Shown here: in pieces, positions 24,137 through 32,072 of the stretch | Layout: every line of letters starts with the position of its first letter | Position numbering within the stretch: position 1 is the first letter of the stretch | From: Bacteroidales bacterium UBA1309 | GTDB taxonomy: Bacteria; Bacteroidota; Bacteroidia; Bacteroidales; Dysgonomonadaceae | Assembly (NCBI GenBank): GCA_002307185.1 | Contig: DBTT01000018.1 | Location: 108,885 to 145,382, forward strand | DNA: 36,498 nucleotides | Reading direction: 5' to 3' | Translations under genes and position numbers: made by a program | The notes under the pieces: generated by a model | What the model saw: only the letters and a program-made list of their open reading frames with translations | What the model was told of the DNA's origin: nothing | Databases searched by the model: none

Positions 24137-25882
24137 ATGCATAGAATTTTGTATTTATTCATTATGCTCTTTTGCTGGACAAGCTCCTTTGCCCAGCAAA
24201 AGACATATTGCAATCCAATGAATTTGGACTACGGCTATTGCCCAATCCCCAATTTTGCCACTTGGGGCAAGCATCGGACTACGGCAGATCCTGTGATAGT
24301 GAATTACAAGGGCGATTTCTACCTGTTTTCTACCAACCAGACGGGCTATTGGTGGAGTCCCGATTTAAGCGACTGGCATTTTGTGTCGCATCATTTTCTG
24401 GAAGAAAGCGTAGTGAAGCAAATTGACAACAAATGGGATGATCTTTGTGCCCCAGCAGCTTGGGTGCAAGGCGATTCGCTGTGCGTTTTTGGATCAACCT
24501 ATTCCAGCCTTTTCCCCATTTGGGTGAGCACCAATCCGAAACAAGGCGAATGGTCGAAAGCCGTGGAGCGATTTGAAATCGGCGGTTGGGATCCCGCTTT
24601 TTTTGTGGATGACAACGGCAAATTGTATATGTACAACGGAAGCAGCAACCAATATCCGCTCTACGGAATTGAATTGGATCGGAAAACATTCCAGCCCAAA
24701 GGCACGCGAAAGGAATTGCTGCTGCTCGACGATGAAAAAATTGGCTGGCACCGCTTTGGCGAACACATGGACAATACTTTCCTGAGACCTTTCATTGAAG
24801 GAGCTTGGATGACCAAACACAACGGGAAATATTACCTCCAATGGGGTGGCCCGGGAACGGAGTTCAGCCACTATGGAGATGGCGTGGCTATTGGGAACAG
24901 TCCGTTGGGATTTTTCGAACATCAATCGCTTCCGTTGAGCATGAAGGCCGGTGGTTTTGCACGTGGAGCAGGACATGGAGCCACTTTTCAAGACAACGCG
25001 AGCAAGTATTGGCATGTGTCTTCGATGACAATCAATGTAAAGAATAACTTTGAACGAAGAATCGGACTTTGGCCTGCTGGGTTCGACAAAGACGATGTGA
25101 TGTATTGCAACACGGCTTTTGGCGATTACCCGCACTACCTTCCCGAAAACGGTCAACAATCAGGAAAATTTACCGGATGGATGTTGCTCAATTACAACAA
25201 ACCGGTGCAAGTGTCTTCCACCTTGGGCTCGTTCTATCCCAATCTGGCTGTGGACGAGAACATGAAGACTTATTGGAGTGCGGCAACGGGCAACAAAGGC
25301 GAATGGATCGTTTCCGATTTGGGAGAGATTGCCTGGGTGAATGCCATCCAACTGAATTATGCCGATCAAGATGCCGAATTTATGGGCAAGCAATTGAATA
25401 CCTACCACCAATACCAAGTTTTTTATTCCTCGGATGGAAAATCGTGGAGAGTTTTGATCGATAAAAGTGCGAACAAAAAAGATGTCCCTCACGATTATGT
25501 GGAACTTCCTTCGCCAGTGAAAGCACGTTACCTGAAGTTGGTAAACATCCACATGCCAACGGGCAAATTTGCGCTTTCCGGATTCCGTGTATTCGGATTA
25601 GGGAAAGGAGAAAAGCCCAAATCGGTAGAGCAATTCATCGTGTTGAGGAGCGATCGGACCGACCGCCGCAACGGCTGGCTCAAATGGAAGCCAGTGGACA
25701 ATGCCTACGCCTACAACATCTACATCGGCACATCGCCCGATAAGCTCTACAACTGCGTGATGGTGTATTCCGCCAATGAATATTATTATCCGGGGATGGA
25801 TTCCCGAAAACCTTATTATTTTGCCATCGAAGCGATCAACGAAAACGGATGCTCCGAATGGGTGAGAGGAGAAGCTCCGTAA
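24137..25882 (+). CDS. Secreted GH43-like glycosidase with discoidin (F5/8 type C) domain
   Basis: I start at ATG 24137 because it gives a clean signal peptide (LFCWTSSFAQQ). An upstream ATG at 24041 would add 32 residues translated from the hairpin/repeat region. The protein has 581 residues. The five-bladed GH43 catalytic domain (about 30-340) shows all three catalytic acids: Asp51 (TADPVIV), Asp152 (GWDPAFF) and Glu221 (FIEGAWM). An F5/8 type C carbohydrate-binding domain (about 355-490) and a fibronectin-III-like end (about 495-581) follow. GH43 enzymes mostly act on arabinose, xylose or galactose linkages, so this enzyme suggests side chains or a second substrate. The subfamily cannot be fixed by eye. 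Confidence 0.87.
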   Translation: MHRILYLFIMLFCWTSSFAQQKTYCNPMNLDYGYCPIPNFATWGKHRTTADPVIVNYKGDFYLFSTNQTGYWWSPDLSDWHFVSHHFLEESVVKQIDNKWDDLCAPAAWVQGDSLCVFGSTYSSLFPIWVSTNPKQGEWSKAVERFEIGGWDPAFFVDDNGKLYMYNGSSNQYPLYGIELDRKTFQPKGTRKELLLLDDEKIGWHRFGEHMDNTFLRPFIEGAWMTKHNGKYYLQWGGPGTEFSHYGDGVAIGNSPLGFFEHQSLPLSMKAGGFARGAGHGATFQDNASKYWHVSSMTINVKNNFERRIGLWPAGFDKDDVMYCNTAFGDYPHYLPENGQQSGKFTGWMLLNYNKPVQVSSTLGSFYPNLAVDENMKTYWSAATGNKGEWIVSDLGEIAWVNAIQLNYADQDAEFMGKQLNTYHQYQVFYSSDGKSWRVLIDKSANKKDVPHDYVELPSPVKARYLKLVNIHMPTGKFALSGFRVFGLGKGEKPKSVEQFIVLRSDRTDRRNGWLKWKPVDNAYAYNIYIGTSPDKLYNCVMVYSANEYYYPGMDSRKPYYFAIEAINENGCSEWVRGEAP

Positions 25883-26629
25883 ACGGATAGCCGTTGGCTA
25901 CAGTCTTCCGCAAGAGTTCTTTTCACGGAGAGGATAGAGATTAAAATTCTTCCTTTGCGGCTTTGAGTGGAACTAATTTCTTTCACGCAGAGAGCGCGGA
26001 GGTTTTCGCAGAGGACACAGAGATTTTAAGCCCTTTCTTTGCGGGCTTCGCGTAGTTTTTCCCTTTGCGGCTTTGAGTGGAACTAATTTCTTTTTCACGC
26101 AGAGGGCGCGGAGGTTTTCGCTGAGGACACAGAGATTTTAAGCCCTTTCTTTGCGGGCTTCGCGTAGTTTTTCCCTTTGCGGCTTTGAGTGGAACTAATT
26201 TCTTTTTCAGGCAGAGGGCGCGGAGGTTTTCGCAGAGGACACAGAGATTTTAAGCCCTTTCTTTGCGGGCTTCGCGTAGTTTTTCCCTTTGCGGCTTTGC
26301 GTGGGAGAATTTCTTTTTCACCCAGAAGGCGCAGAGGTTTTCGCAGAGGACACAGAGATTTTAAGCCCTTTCTTTGCGGGCTTCGCGTAGTTTTTTCCTT
26401 TGCGGCTTTGCGTGGGAGAATTTCTTTTTCACGCAGAGAGCGCGGAGGTTTTCGCTGAGGACACAGAGATTTTAAGCCCTTTCTTTGCGGGCTTTGCGTA
26501 GTTTTTTTTCCTTTGCGGCTTTGCGTGGGAGAATTTCTTTTTCAGGCAGGGTTTCCGCCAAAATAAGAAGCAATTTTATTCTGGAAAAATTCCTACCTTT
26601 ATCATTCGTTAAACCTAAGCCATATAACC
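25883..26629. other. Intergenic region dominated by tandem repeats
   Basis: The 747 nt between the GH43 gene and the esterase gene hold no credible gene. A degenerate partial repeat (25916-25970) leads into five units of 111-112 bp, and the array breaks off near 26550. The last 80 nt contain a weak promoter-like TACCTTTA (26594-26601) before the esterase ATG at 26630. Short frames running through the repeats are an effect of the 111-bp period. Confidence 0.8.
25971..26550. repeat. Five-copy tandem repeat, 111-112 bp unit
   Basis: The anchor GGTTTTCGC recurs at 26001, 26113, 26225, 26336 and 26447, giving periods of 112, 112, 111 and 111 bp. Units differ at few positions. The last two copies share GTGGGAGAATTTC where the first ones have GTGGAACTAATTTC. 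Each unit opens with CACGCAGAG and closes near CTTTGCGTG or CTTTGAGTG, an imperfect inverted pair. Each also has an inner AAGCCC/GGGCTT hairpin. Similar CGCAGAG...CTTTGCGTG repeats occur between genes in many Bacteroidota and other environmental genomes. The function is unknown. Confidence 0.9.
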
Positions 26630-27415
26630 ATGAAGCAAATTCACTTTATCTACCTGTTCTTTCTTTTTCCGTTTCTTTTAAATGCACAATTCACTCCGGC
26701 TTCCTATCAGATCCAGGGCAAAATATTGAAATACCAAGTAATGTTTCCCGAAGGATATTCGGAAAATAAGCCCTATCCACTTTTGGTGTTCCTGCATGGA
26801 GCAGGCGAAAGAGGAGATGACAACGAAAAGCAACTCACGCACGGCAAGCAATTTCTGATAGACAATTTCCACTCTAAATTTCCAGCTATCGTGATCGCCC
26901 CACAATGTCCTGCCGACGACTACTGGGCCAATGTGGAACGTCACCAGATCGGCGACAGCTATTCCTTCCGGTTCGGAGCAACCGACCAGCCAACCACCTC
27001 GATGCAAGTGCTGGAGGAACTTATCCGAAACTGGATCAAATCGGGCAAGGTAGATAAATCCAAGGTCTATGTCGGAGGATTGTCCATGGGCGGAATGGGA
27101 ACTTTAGAACTGCTGTGGCGTCTGCCGCAAACCTTTGCCGCTGCTTTCCCTATTTGTGGAGGAGCAGACCTCAACAAGTTGCCATTGTATTCTAAAAACA
27201 CCTCTGTATGGCTTTTCCATGGCGATGCGGATGCGATTGTACCTGTCGAAAGTTCCCAAAAGGCCTACAAAAGACTGAAACAGTTAGGATGCGATGTAAA
27301 ATATACCGAATATAAAGGGATAAACCACAACAGTTGGGACAGCGTGTTTGTAGAAAAGGATTTGGCTGCTTGGCTGTTTTCACAAAAACTTAATATACGA
27401 AAAAACCAAAAGTAA
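26630..27415 (+). CDS. Secreted alpha/beta-hydrolase (esterase, PHB-depolymerase/CE1-like)
   Basis: This 261-residue protein has a signal peptide (residues 1 to about 20, ending LLNAQ) and an alpha/beta-hydrolase fold. The oxyanion segment LLVFLHGAGERGDDN, nucleophile Ser152 in GLSMGG, Asp201 in HGDADAIVP and His233 in GINHNSW complete a catalytic triad. Proteins of this kind in PULs often remove acyl or phenolic esters from glycans; the actual substrate is unknown. The gene lies between the tandem repeats and a secreted EEP-family gene, with 26 nt to the latter, so those two may be transcribed together. Confidence 0.85.
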   Translation: MKQIHFIYLFFLFPFLLNAQFTPASYQIQGKILKYQVMFPEGYSENKPYPLLVFLHGAGERGDDNEKQLTHGKQFLIDNFHSKFPAIVIAPQCPADDYWANVERHQIGDSYSFRFGATDQPTTSMQVLEELIRNWIKSGKVDKSKVYVGGLSMGGMGTLELLWRLPQTFAAAFPICGGADLNKLPLYSKNTSVWLFHGDADAIVPVESSQKAYKRLKQLGCDVKYTEYKGINHNSWDSVFVEKDLAAWLFSQKLNIRKNQK

Positions 27416-27416
27416 G

Positions 27417-27424
27417 TATTTTTG
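27417..27424 (+). promoter_or_regulatory. -7-like box before the EEP gene
   Basis: TATTTTTG matches TAnnTTTG and begins two nt after the esterase stop. The predicted leader would be only about 12 nt, and no TTTG lies upstream at the right distance. It may be chance. Confidence 0.25.
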
Positions 27425-27441
27425 CTAAAAATTTTAATTTC

Positions 27442-28368
27442 ATGAATGCAACATCGATAAAAAACACCTGCCTATTGATCCTTCTGATGGGATTCACCCT
27501 CTCCCTGAATGCCCAAAACCTCACCATCGGGACGTACAACATCCGGTTAGACTCCGAAGATGATGTCCGCAACGGCAATGGATGGACACGCCGTGCGCCA
27601 TATTTGACCCAATTGGTCGAATTCAACGACTTTGATGTTATCGGGATGCAGGAGGTGCTCTACCACCAGCTCCAATATATACTGAAGGCTCTGCCGAAAT
27701 ACCAATACACGGGGGTGGGCCGCGACGATGGCCGCCAAGCAGGGGAATTCTCGCCGATACTTTATAAGAAAGATAAATTTGATTTGCTCAAAGAGGGTCA
27801 TTTCTGGCTGTCGGAGCAACAGGATCATCCAAACAAAGGTTGGGATGCGGCTTGCGTGCGGATCTGCAGTTGGGCTTATTTGAAGGACAAAAACACGAAA
27901 AAAGAATTCTGGTTCTTCAATCTCCACATGGACCACGTGGGTGTTGAAGCTCGTAAAAACAGTGCCAAGTTGATTCTGTCGAAGATTAAAGAGATGTGTG
28001 GCTCGAAACCCGCAATCCTGACAGGAGATTTCAATGTGGACCAAACAAACGAAAGCTACAAGCTTTTGGCCGAATCAGGAGTACTCTTCGACTCTTACCA
28101 AGTGGCGGCAACACGCTACATCTCCAACGGCACATACAATGCCTTCATGCCGAATGCAGTAAGCAACAGCCGTATCGACCATATTTTTGTCACAAAATCT
28201 TTTTCCGTAGCGCGGTATGGCATTTTGACTGATTCGTATAGAACTCCAAAAACAAACGATTCGGACTACAACTTCACGGATTCATCCCAAAGCTTCTACG
28301 CAGAGGATGCTGTGGCGAGAGTTCCCTCGGATCACTTTCCTGTGAAAGTGATAGTAGATCTCCAATAG
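27442..28368 (+). CDS. Secreted endonuclease/exonuclease/phosphatase (EEP) family protein
   Basis: This 308-residue protein has a signal peptide ending LSLNAQ. The EEP active site is visible: Asn33 (GTYNIR), Glu71 (GMQEV), Asp196 and Asn198 (TGDFNVD), the SRIDHIF segment and His298 (SDHFPV). Members hydrolyse phosphodiester or phosphomonoester bonds in nucleic acids, lipids or sugar phosphates. Secreted EEP proteins are frequent near the ends of PULs, and their substrate is usually unknown. It follows the esterase gene by 26 nt and ends before a bidirectional-looking terminator. Confidence 0.9.
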   Translation: MNATSIKNTCLLILLMGFTLSLNAQNLTIGTYNIRLDSEDDVRNGNGWTRRAPYLTQLVEFNDFDVIGMQEVLYHQLQYILKALPKYQYTGVGRDDGRQAGEFSPILYKKDKFDLLKEGHFWLSEQQDHPNKGWDAACVRICSWAYLKDKNTKKEFWFFNLHMDHVGVEARKNSAKLILSKIKEMCGSKPAILTGDFNVDQTNESYKLLAESGVLFDSYQVAATRYISNGTYNAFMPNAVSNSRIDHIFVTKSFSVARYGILTDSYRTPKTNDSDYNFTDSSQSFYAEDAVARVPSDHFPVKVIVDLQ

Positions 28369-28393
28369 GACAAGTTCGGTACAAAAATAGGAC

Positions 28394-28427
28394 AAAGGGT
28401 AACGTTGATAGCTCAACATTACCCTTT
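28394..28427. terminator. Hairpin terminator between convergent genes
   Basis: Arms AAAGGGTAA (28394-28402) and TTACCCTTT (28419-28427), an inner GTTGA/TCAAC stem and a 4-nt loop form a near-perfect hairpin. It is T-rich on both exits. It sits between the EEP gene and the convergent Nif11-like gene and may serve both. Confidence 0.8.
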
Positions 28428-28449
28428 CCTTTCTCCGACTGACGTATTG

Positions 28450-28671
28450 TTATTTCAACCAGATACTTTTTTTGGGAGGATTGCCGTATGAGTCAAACAA
28501 GTCTCCATTTTCCTTCAACACCTCTTTCAATTCTTCTACCGTGAAATCGAAACCATCCTCTTTAGCCAATTCCACAAATTTTTCTTCCGTAAAGGTGTTG
28601 TCGTACTTTATGCGAAATACCTTATCGCTCCCACCCTTAACTAACAAATCTTCTACACTCTGTTTGGACAT
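28450..28671 (-). CDS. Nif11-like small protein
   Basis: This 73-residue protein resembles the Nif11 domain found as leader of some RiPP precursors. Residues 24-50 fit the pattern, with TEEKFVELAKEDGFDFTVEEL. The typical end of a RiPP leader, a Gly-Gly cleavage site followed by a Cys/Ser/Thr-rich core, is missing; the protein ends in GNPPKKSIWLK and has no cysteine. No modification enzyme or exporter lies nearby. Bacteroidota contain stand-alone Nif11-like proteins of unknown role, and this is probably one. The gene ends at the shared terminator with the EEP gene. Confidence 0.7.
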   Translation of the reverse strand: MSKQSVEDLLVKGGSDKVFRIKYDNTFTEEKFVELAKEDGFDFTVEELKEVLKENGDLFDSYGNPPKKSIWLK

Positions 28672-28990
28672 ATTGCTTTATAGTTTAAAGTTATTCGGGT
28701 GTAAATATAATCAAATTATTGCGAGAATTAAAAGTTTAAGCGTTATCTGTTTTTCATATAAAGAGAACCCCAACAAAAAAAACTAAAAACGAGGCCAATT
28801 TATATCAAATTGATTTTACAAAGAATATTTCGACTATTATTGGAAAAAGAATTTTCTTGCATTTCTTATTTGCTTTCACAATTCTTCAACAATAGATCAG
28901 TCGCCATCACCCCCGCAAGACAATTAGCAACCAAAAAAAAGAGGAATAGCATTGCTGCCATTCCTCCGACGACTTATAAATCGAGTTTGG
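28672..28990. other. Intergenic region holding only the rny terminator
   Basis: Of these 319 nt, only the rny terminator near the right end is clear. A TATATTTA-like box on the minus strand near 28701-28709 could serve the Nif11-like gene. No RNA gene or conserved structure was recognised in the A/T-rich remainder. Confidence 0.5.
28933..28966 (-). terminator. Intrinsic terminator of rny
   Basis: GAGGAAT (28941-28947) pairs with ATTCCTC (28960-28966). On the minus strand the stem is followed by eight T residues (complement of 28933-28940). It begins 25 nt after the rny stop codon. Confidence 0.85.
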
Positions 28991-30520
28991 TTATTTTGCG
29001 TAGCTCACAGCGCGAGTTTCTCGGATAACAGTGATTTTCACCTGCCCAGGGTAAGTCATTTCGTCCTGAATCTTCTTGGCAATTTCAGCCGAAAGTTTTT
29101 CGCTTTCGATGTCATCCACTTTGTCGGCACCAACAATCACGCGCAATTCGCGACCAGCCTGAATAGCATAAGTCTTCAACACGCCGGGATAAGACATCGC
29201 CAATTCTTCCAAATCGTTCAAACGCTTGATATATGACTCCACAATCTCCCGGCGTGCGCCCGGACGTGCACCGGAGATAGCATCACATACTTGCACGATA
29301 GGTGCAATCAAGGTGGTCATCTCCACTTCATCGTGGTGCGCACCGATTGCATTGCAAATATCTGGTTTTTCCTTGTATTTCTCGGCCAATTTCATACCCA
29401 AGATAGCGTGCGGCAATTCCGGTTCATCATCCGGCACTTTGCCAATATCGTGGAGCAATCCGGCACGTTTCGCCTTTTTCACGTTCAAGCCCAATTCTGC
29501 TGCCATAATAGCACACAAGTTGGCCGTTTCGCGGGCATGTTGCAACAAGTTTTGTCCATAAGAAGAACGGTACTTCATCTTGCCGATCATACGGATCAAT
29601 TCAGGGTGCAAGCCATGAATACCCAAGTCGATAGCAGTACGCTTACCGGTTTCGATCACTTCTTCTTCCACTTGTTTCTTCACTTTGGCAACCACCTCCT
29701 CGATGCGGGCAGGGTGGATACGTCCATCGGAAACCAATTGGTGCAAGGCCAAACGGGCAATTTCGCGCCTCACTGGGTCAAAACCCGAAAGGACGATTGC
29801 TTCAGGAGTGTCGTCCACAACGATTTCGATGCCGGTAGCTGCTTCCAAAGCACGGATATTACGACCTTCACGGCCAATGATACGGCCTTTTATCTCATCC
29901 GATTCGATATGGAAAACGGTAATCGCATTTTCAATCGAAACCTCAGTGGCCACACGTTGGATAGATTGGATCACAATGCGCTTGGCTTCCTTATTGGCAG
30001 TCATTTTGGCTTCTTCCATGATTTCGTTGATGTAAGATTGAGCTTCGGTTTTCGCTTCATCCTGCATCGCATCCATCATTTTTCGCTTCAATTCTTCTGC
30101 CGACAGGCCAGAAAGAGCTTCCAAGCGTTCAATTTCTTGCTTATGGAGTTTATCCAAATCCAACTTTCGTTTTTCAACAATTTCCAATTGCGTGTCAAGA
30201 TTAGCTTTCACCGTATCCACTTCGGTTTTCTTGCGTTGCAATTCTTCCAACTTTTGGCTGATTGTCTGCTCACGTTGCTTGATCTTGTTCTCAGCTATTT
30301 GAAGTTTCGAATTACGGGAGTTGACCTGTTGTTCGAATTCCGATTTCAATTGAAGAGCCTCTTCTTTGACTTCCAGCAGTTTATTTTTCTTTATAACTTC
30401 TGCTTCTCGAAGAGCTTCTTCCTGCTGTTTCTTTAATTTTGAAGAAAAAACAAAATTAACAGCCACCCAAGCCACAATACCTCCAACAATGAAGGCAATT
30501 ATCACAAATAATATATCCAT
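28991..30520 (-). CDS. rny: Ribonuclease Y
   Basis: RNase Y is a membrane-anchored endoribonuclease that starts mRNA decay. From ATG 30520 it has 509 residues. A TTG at 30532 is possible but unlikely. An N-terminal transmembrane helix (about 2-23) leads into a long coiled coil (about 25-175) and a KH domain (about 200-260, GRIIGREGRNIRALEAATG). The HD domain (about 310-420) carries HDIGK and GAHHDE. The terminal domain ends in QVKITVIRETRAVSYAK, typical of the family. The zapA terminator separates it from the upstream unit. Confidence 0.95.
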   Translation of the reverse strand: MDILFVIIAFIVGGIVAWVAVNFVFSSKLKKQQEEALREAEVIKKNKLLEVKEEALQLKSEFEQQVNSRNSKLQIAENKIKQREQTISQKLEELQRKKTEVDTVKANLDTQLEIVEKRKLDLDKLHKQEIERLEALSGLSAEELKRKMMDAMQDEAKTEAQSYINEIMEEAKMTANKEAKRIVIQSIQRVATEVSIENAITVFHIESDEIKGRIIGREGRNIRALEAATGIEIVVDDTPEAIVLSGFDPVRREIARLALHQLVSDGRIHPARIEEVVAKVKKQVEEEVIETGKRTAIDLGIHGLHPELIRMIGKMKYRSSYGQNLLQHARETANLCAIMAAELGLNVKKAKRAGLLHDIGKVPDDEPELPHAILGMKLAEKYKEKPDICNAIGAHHDEVEMTTLIAPIVQVCDAISGARPGARREIVESYIKRLNDLEELAMSYPGVLKTYAIQAGRELRVIVGADKVDDIESEKLSAEIAKKIQDEMTYPGQVKITVIRETRAVSYAK

Positions 30521-30598
30521 AAATATTCTCAATAAGAGGGTTAATTTGCGAATCCCGATTATCGTCGCAAATAATTAAAAATAAACAACACACAAAAT

Positions 30599-30648
30599 AA
30601 AAAAGCACCAAAGGAATCACAGCAATAACACTATGATCCGATTGGTGC
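30599..30648 (-). terminator. Intrinsic terminator of zapA
   Basis: The arms of a long imperfect hairpin (30605-30619 with 30634-30648) include GCACCAA/TTGGTGC and an inner GGATCA/TGATTCC. On the minus strand a T run follows (complement of 30599-30604). It is 25 nt after the zapA stop and before rny. Confidence 0.8.
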
Positions 30649-30673
30649 GAAATATCTTTTCAAAAAAATATAA

Positions 30674-30991
30674 CTAATGACTTAGATATTCATCTATCTC
30701 ATGGATCATCGACCGAAGCCGCTGTTCCATTTCCTTAGCATCTGTCTCTTTTTCCAACTGAACATTCTCTGAAACGGCCTGAATTGCAGTCATTAACACG
30801 CAATCCAATTCATCTATTTTCCGTCTCGACATGGTTTCAGCATAAGGCTTTTGAAACAAACTTTTATATTGATTTGTCTTTCTATCTAGTTCCTTGACCG
30901 CTTTGCGATAAATCTCCTCCTTTTCTCTTGCTATGCGGAGAGGAAAAGATCGTCCGTTAACACTCAAAGTGATTGTAAAATGATCGTCCAT
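30674..30991 (-). CDS. zapA: Cell division protein ZapA
   Basis: This 105-residue protein stabilises FtsZ filaments at the division site. The N-terminal beta-hairpin (ITLSVNGRSFPLRI, about residues 6-19), the EEIYRKAVKELDRK helix and the C-terminal coiled coil match the ZapA family. It starts 13 nt after the stop of a small coiled-coil gene, an arrangement common in Bacteroidota. The pair shares one promoter and one terminator. Confidence 0.88.
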   Translation of the reverse strand: MDDHFTITLSVNGRSFPLRIAREKEEIYRKAVKELDRKTNQYKSLFQKPYAETMSRRKIDELDCVLMTAIQAVSENVQLEKETDAKEMEQRLRSMIHEIDEYLSH

Positions 30992-31004
30992 GCATATCTA
31001 TCTT

Positions 31005-31301
31005 TCAATTTTTCAACATAGCGATACATTTGTCCACGTCTCGCACCAGTTTTGCTAACCTGGCTTTTGCTTTTTCAGCTCCTGGCCCATCCTGCGAGGA
31101 CAATGCCCGAGCCATTTTTAAATTTTCGTATTTGATGCTCAACAGTTCAACTTCTTCTTTCAGAGATTTGATTTCCACATCTTTTTCTTCTAATCGAGCA
31201 GATAATTTTGAATTATCCGACTTCAATCTGTCACAAAAGAGTATCAGTTGTCTTATCCTTACTTGAAACTCCGTAAGAAGTTTATCTTGTTCATCTGTCA
31301 T
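31005..31301 (-). CDS. Small coiled-coil protein, possible ZapB-like partner of ZapA
   Basis: This 98-residue protein consists mainly of a heptad-repeat coiled coil (about residues 5-65, e.g. LSARLEEKDVEIKSLKEEVELL), then a short helix ending in LVRDVDKCIAMLKN. No membrane segment or signal is present. Co-transcription with zapA and the ZapB-like size suggest a role in Z-ring organisation, but sequence alone does not prove homology to ZapB. Confidence 0.8.
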   Translation of the reverse strand: MTDEQDKLLTEFQVRIRQLILFCDRLKSDNSKLSARLEEKDVEIKSLKEEVELLSIKYENLKMARALSSQDGPGAEKAKARLAKLVRDVDKCIAMLKN

Positions 31302-31319
31302 AACATTTCTAACTGCTTA

Positions 31320-31351
31320 CAAATATATATCGGGAATGTGAAATTCACAAA
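31320..31351 (-). promoter_or_regulatory. Promoter of the coiled-coil/zapA operon
   Basis: On the minus strand TTTG (31348-31351), 20 nt, TATATTTG (31320-31327) matches the Bacteroidota promoter consensus. The leader is about 12 nt. Confidence 0.65.
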
Positions 31352-31489
31352 TATTTAAAGTGTTTTTCAATCGCCAAAACGCATTTTTTGTAGCAAATTC
31401 TCTCCCTACCTAAAGTTTTGAGTTGGATTGAAACTGGTTAAACAAATAAAATGATGATTATACTGCACAACAACACTCGCTAAACATGC

Positions 31490-31526
31490 AAAAAAGGCAA
31501 GCCGAAACAATTTCCACCTGCCTTTT
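31490..31526 (-). terminator. Intrinsic terminator of the winged-helix gene
   Basis: AAAAGGCA (31492-31499) pairs with TGCCTTTT (31519-31526). On the minus strand a T run (complement of 31490-31495) follows. The sequence of this hairpin region recurs, diverged, after the branching-enzyme gene at 34615-34649. Confidence 0.7.
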
Positions 31527-31545
31527 CGTGAATTTTTGGAATCAT

Positions 31546-31743
31546 TCACTCTAGATACACGAAGACTTCTTTTTCTTCTTCTTCAAAAGCGACCTTGTCC
31601 TCTCGGGCCAACCAGCCCAAGGCTGCATACAAATCTTTCTCCGTCAGTTTGGTCAATTTTTTCACATCTTTGATGTTACTTTTTCCTATCTCACTTAAAA
31701 CCGCCCAAACTTTACCTGAATTTTCGCCAATTTTTTCCTTCAT
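31546..31743 (-). CDS. Small winged-helix domain protein (DUF2582-type)
   Basis: This 65-residue protein looks like a single winged helix-turn-helix. Helices are about 5-18, 24-31 and 34-46, followed by a beta wing with an acidic tip (KVAFEEEEKEVFVYLE). It matches the DUF2582-type small winged-helix proteins common in Bacteroidota. Whether it binds DNA is unknown; the acidic wing argues for a protein partner. It stands alone with its own promoter and terminator. Confidence 0.8.
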   Translation of the reverse strand: MKEKIGENSGKVWAVLSEIGKSNIKDVKKLTKLTEKDLYAALGWLAREDKVAFEEEEKEVFVYLE

Positions 31744-31772
31744 AAGTCATGCTATTTAAAATTGTTGGTTTA

Positions 31773-31803
31773 CAAAAATACAGAATATTGGCACATTCGG
31801 CAA
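31773..31803 (-). promoter_or_regulatory. Promoter of the winged-helix gene
   Basis: On the minus strand TTG (31801-31803), 20 nt, TATTTTTG (31773-31780) fits the Bacteroidota consensus. The leader is about 22 nt. Confidence 0.5.
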
Positions 31804-31954
31804 TTATCTTTTGTTAAATATGTAATTATCATTAAATTCAAAGAAGAAAATGTTTGCTTTTGCTGGATATTGATTTCACCGAGACTGGATTCAGAAAACA
31901 CAAAGTAGGAAAGATTAATAGAAGCATCTGCAAAACATTATTCAGAATTAAGTT

Positions 31955-31962
31955 TATCTTTG
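31955..31962 (+). promoter_or_regulatory. -7 box upstream of the YhcH-family gene
   Basis: TATCTTTG matches TAnnTTTG exactly, about 110 nt before the ATG at 32073. The -33 element is not visible. Confidence 0.4.
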
Positions 31963-32072
31963 TATTTTAAGAATTCCGCCTGAACAACAAAGGCTAAAGA
32001 TGATTTTGTTGCACTAGATTCTTCATTGAACATCTGAGCAACCCATTAAACTAAATTTCAAAAAACAGACCC

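Larger units (their letters stand above)
31744..32072. other. Divergent intergenic region
   Basis: These 329 A/T-rich nt separate the winged-helix gene (minus) from the YhcH-family gene (plus). They hold one minus-strand promoter (31773-31803) and one plus-strand -7 box (31955-31962). No ORF or RNA was recognised. Confidence 0.5.

Noticed and set aside
24494..25159. 221-codon minus-strand frame opposite the GH43 gene
   Set aside because: Antisense shadow; the GH43 reading is confirmed by its three catalytic acids and signal peptide.
26189..26458. 89-codon Arg/Phe-rich frame in the tandem repeats
   Set aside because: It arises from the 111-112-bp repeat and breaks when the period shifts frame; no gene signals are present.
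28450..28671. RiPP precursor peptide
   Set aside because: No cleavage site, cysteine, core peptide, modification enzyme or transporter.
29291..30436. 381-codon plus-strand frame opposite rny
   Set aside because: It is the antisense shadow of rny, which has intact domains, and it has no start context or family resemblance.
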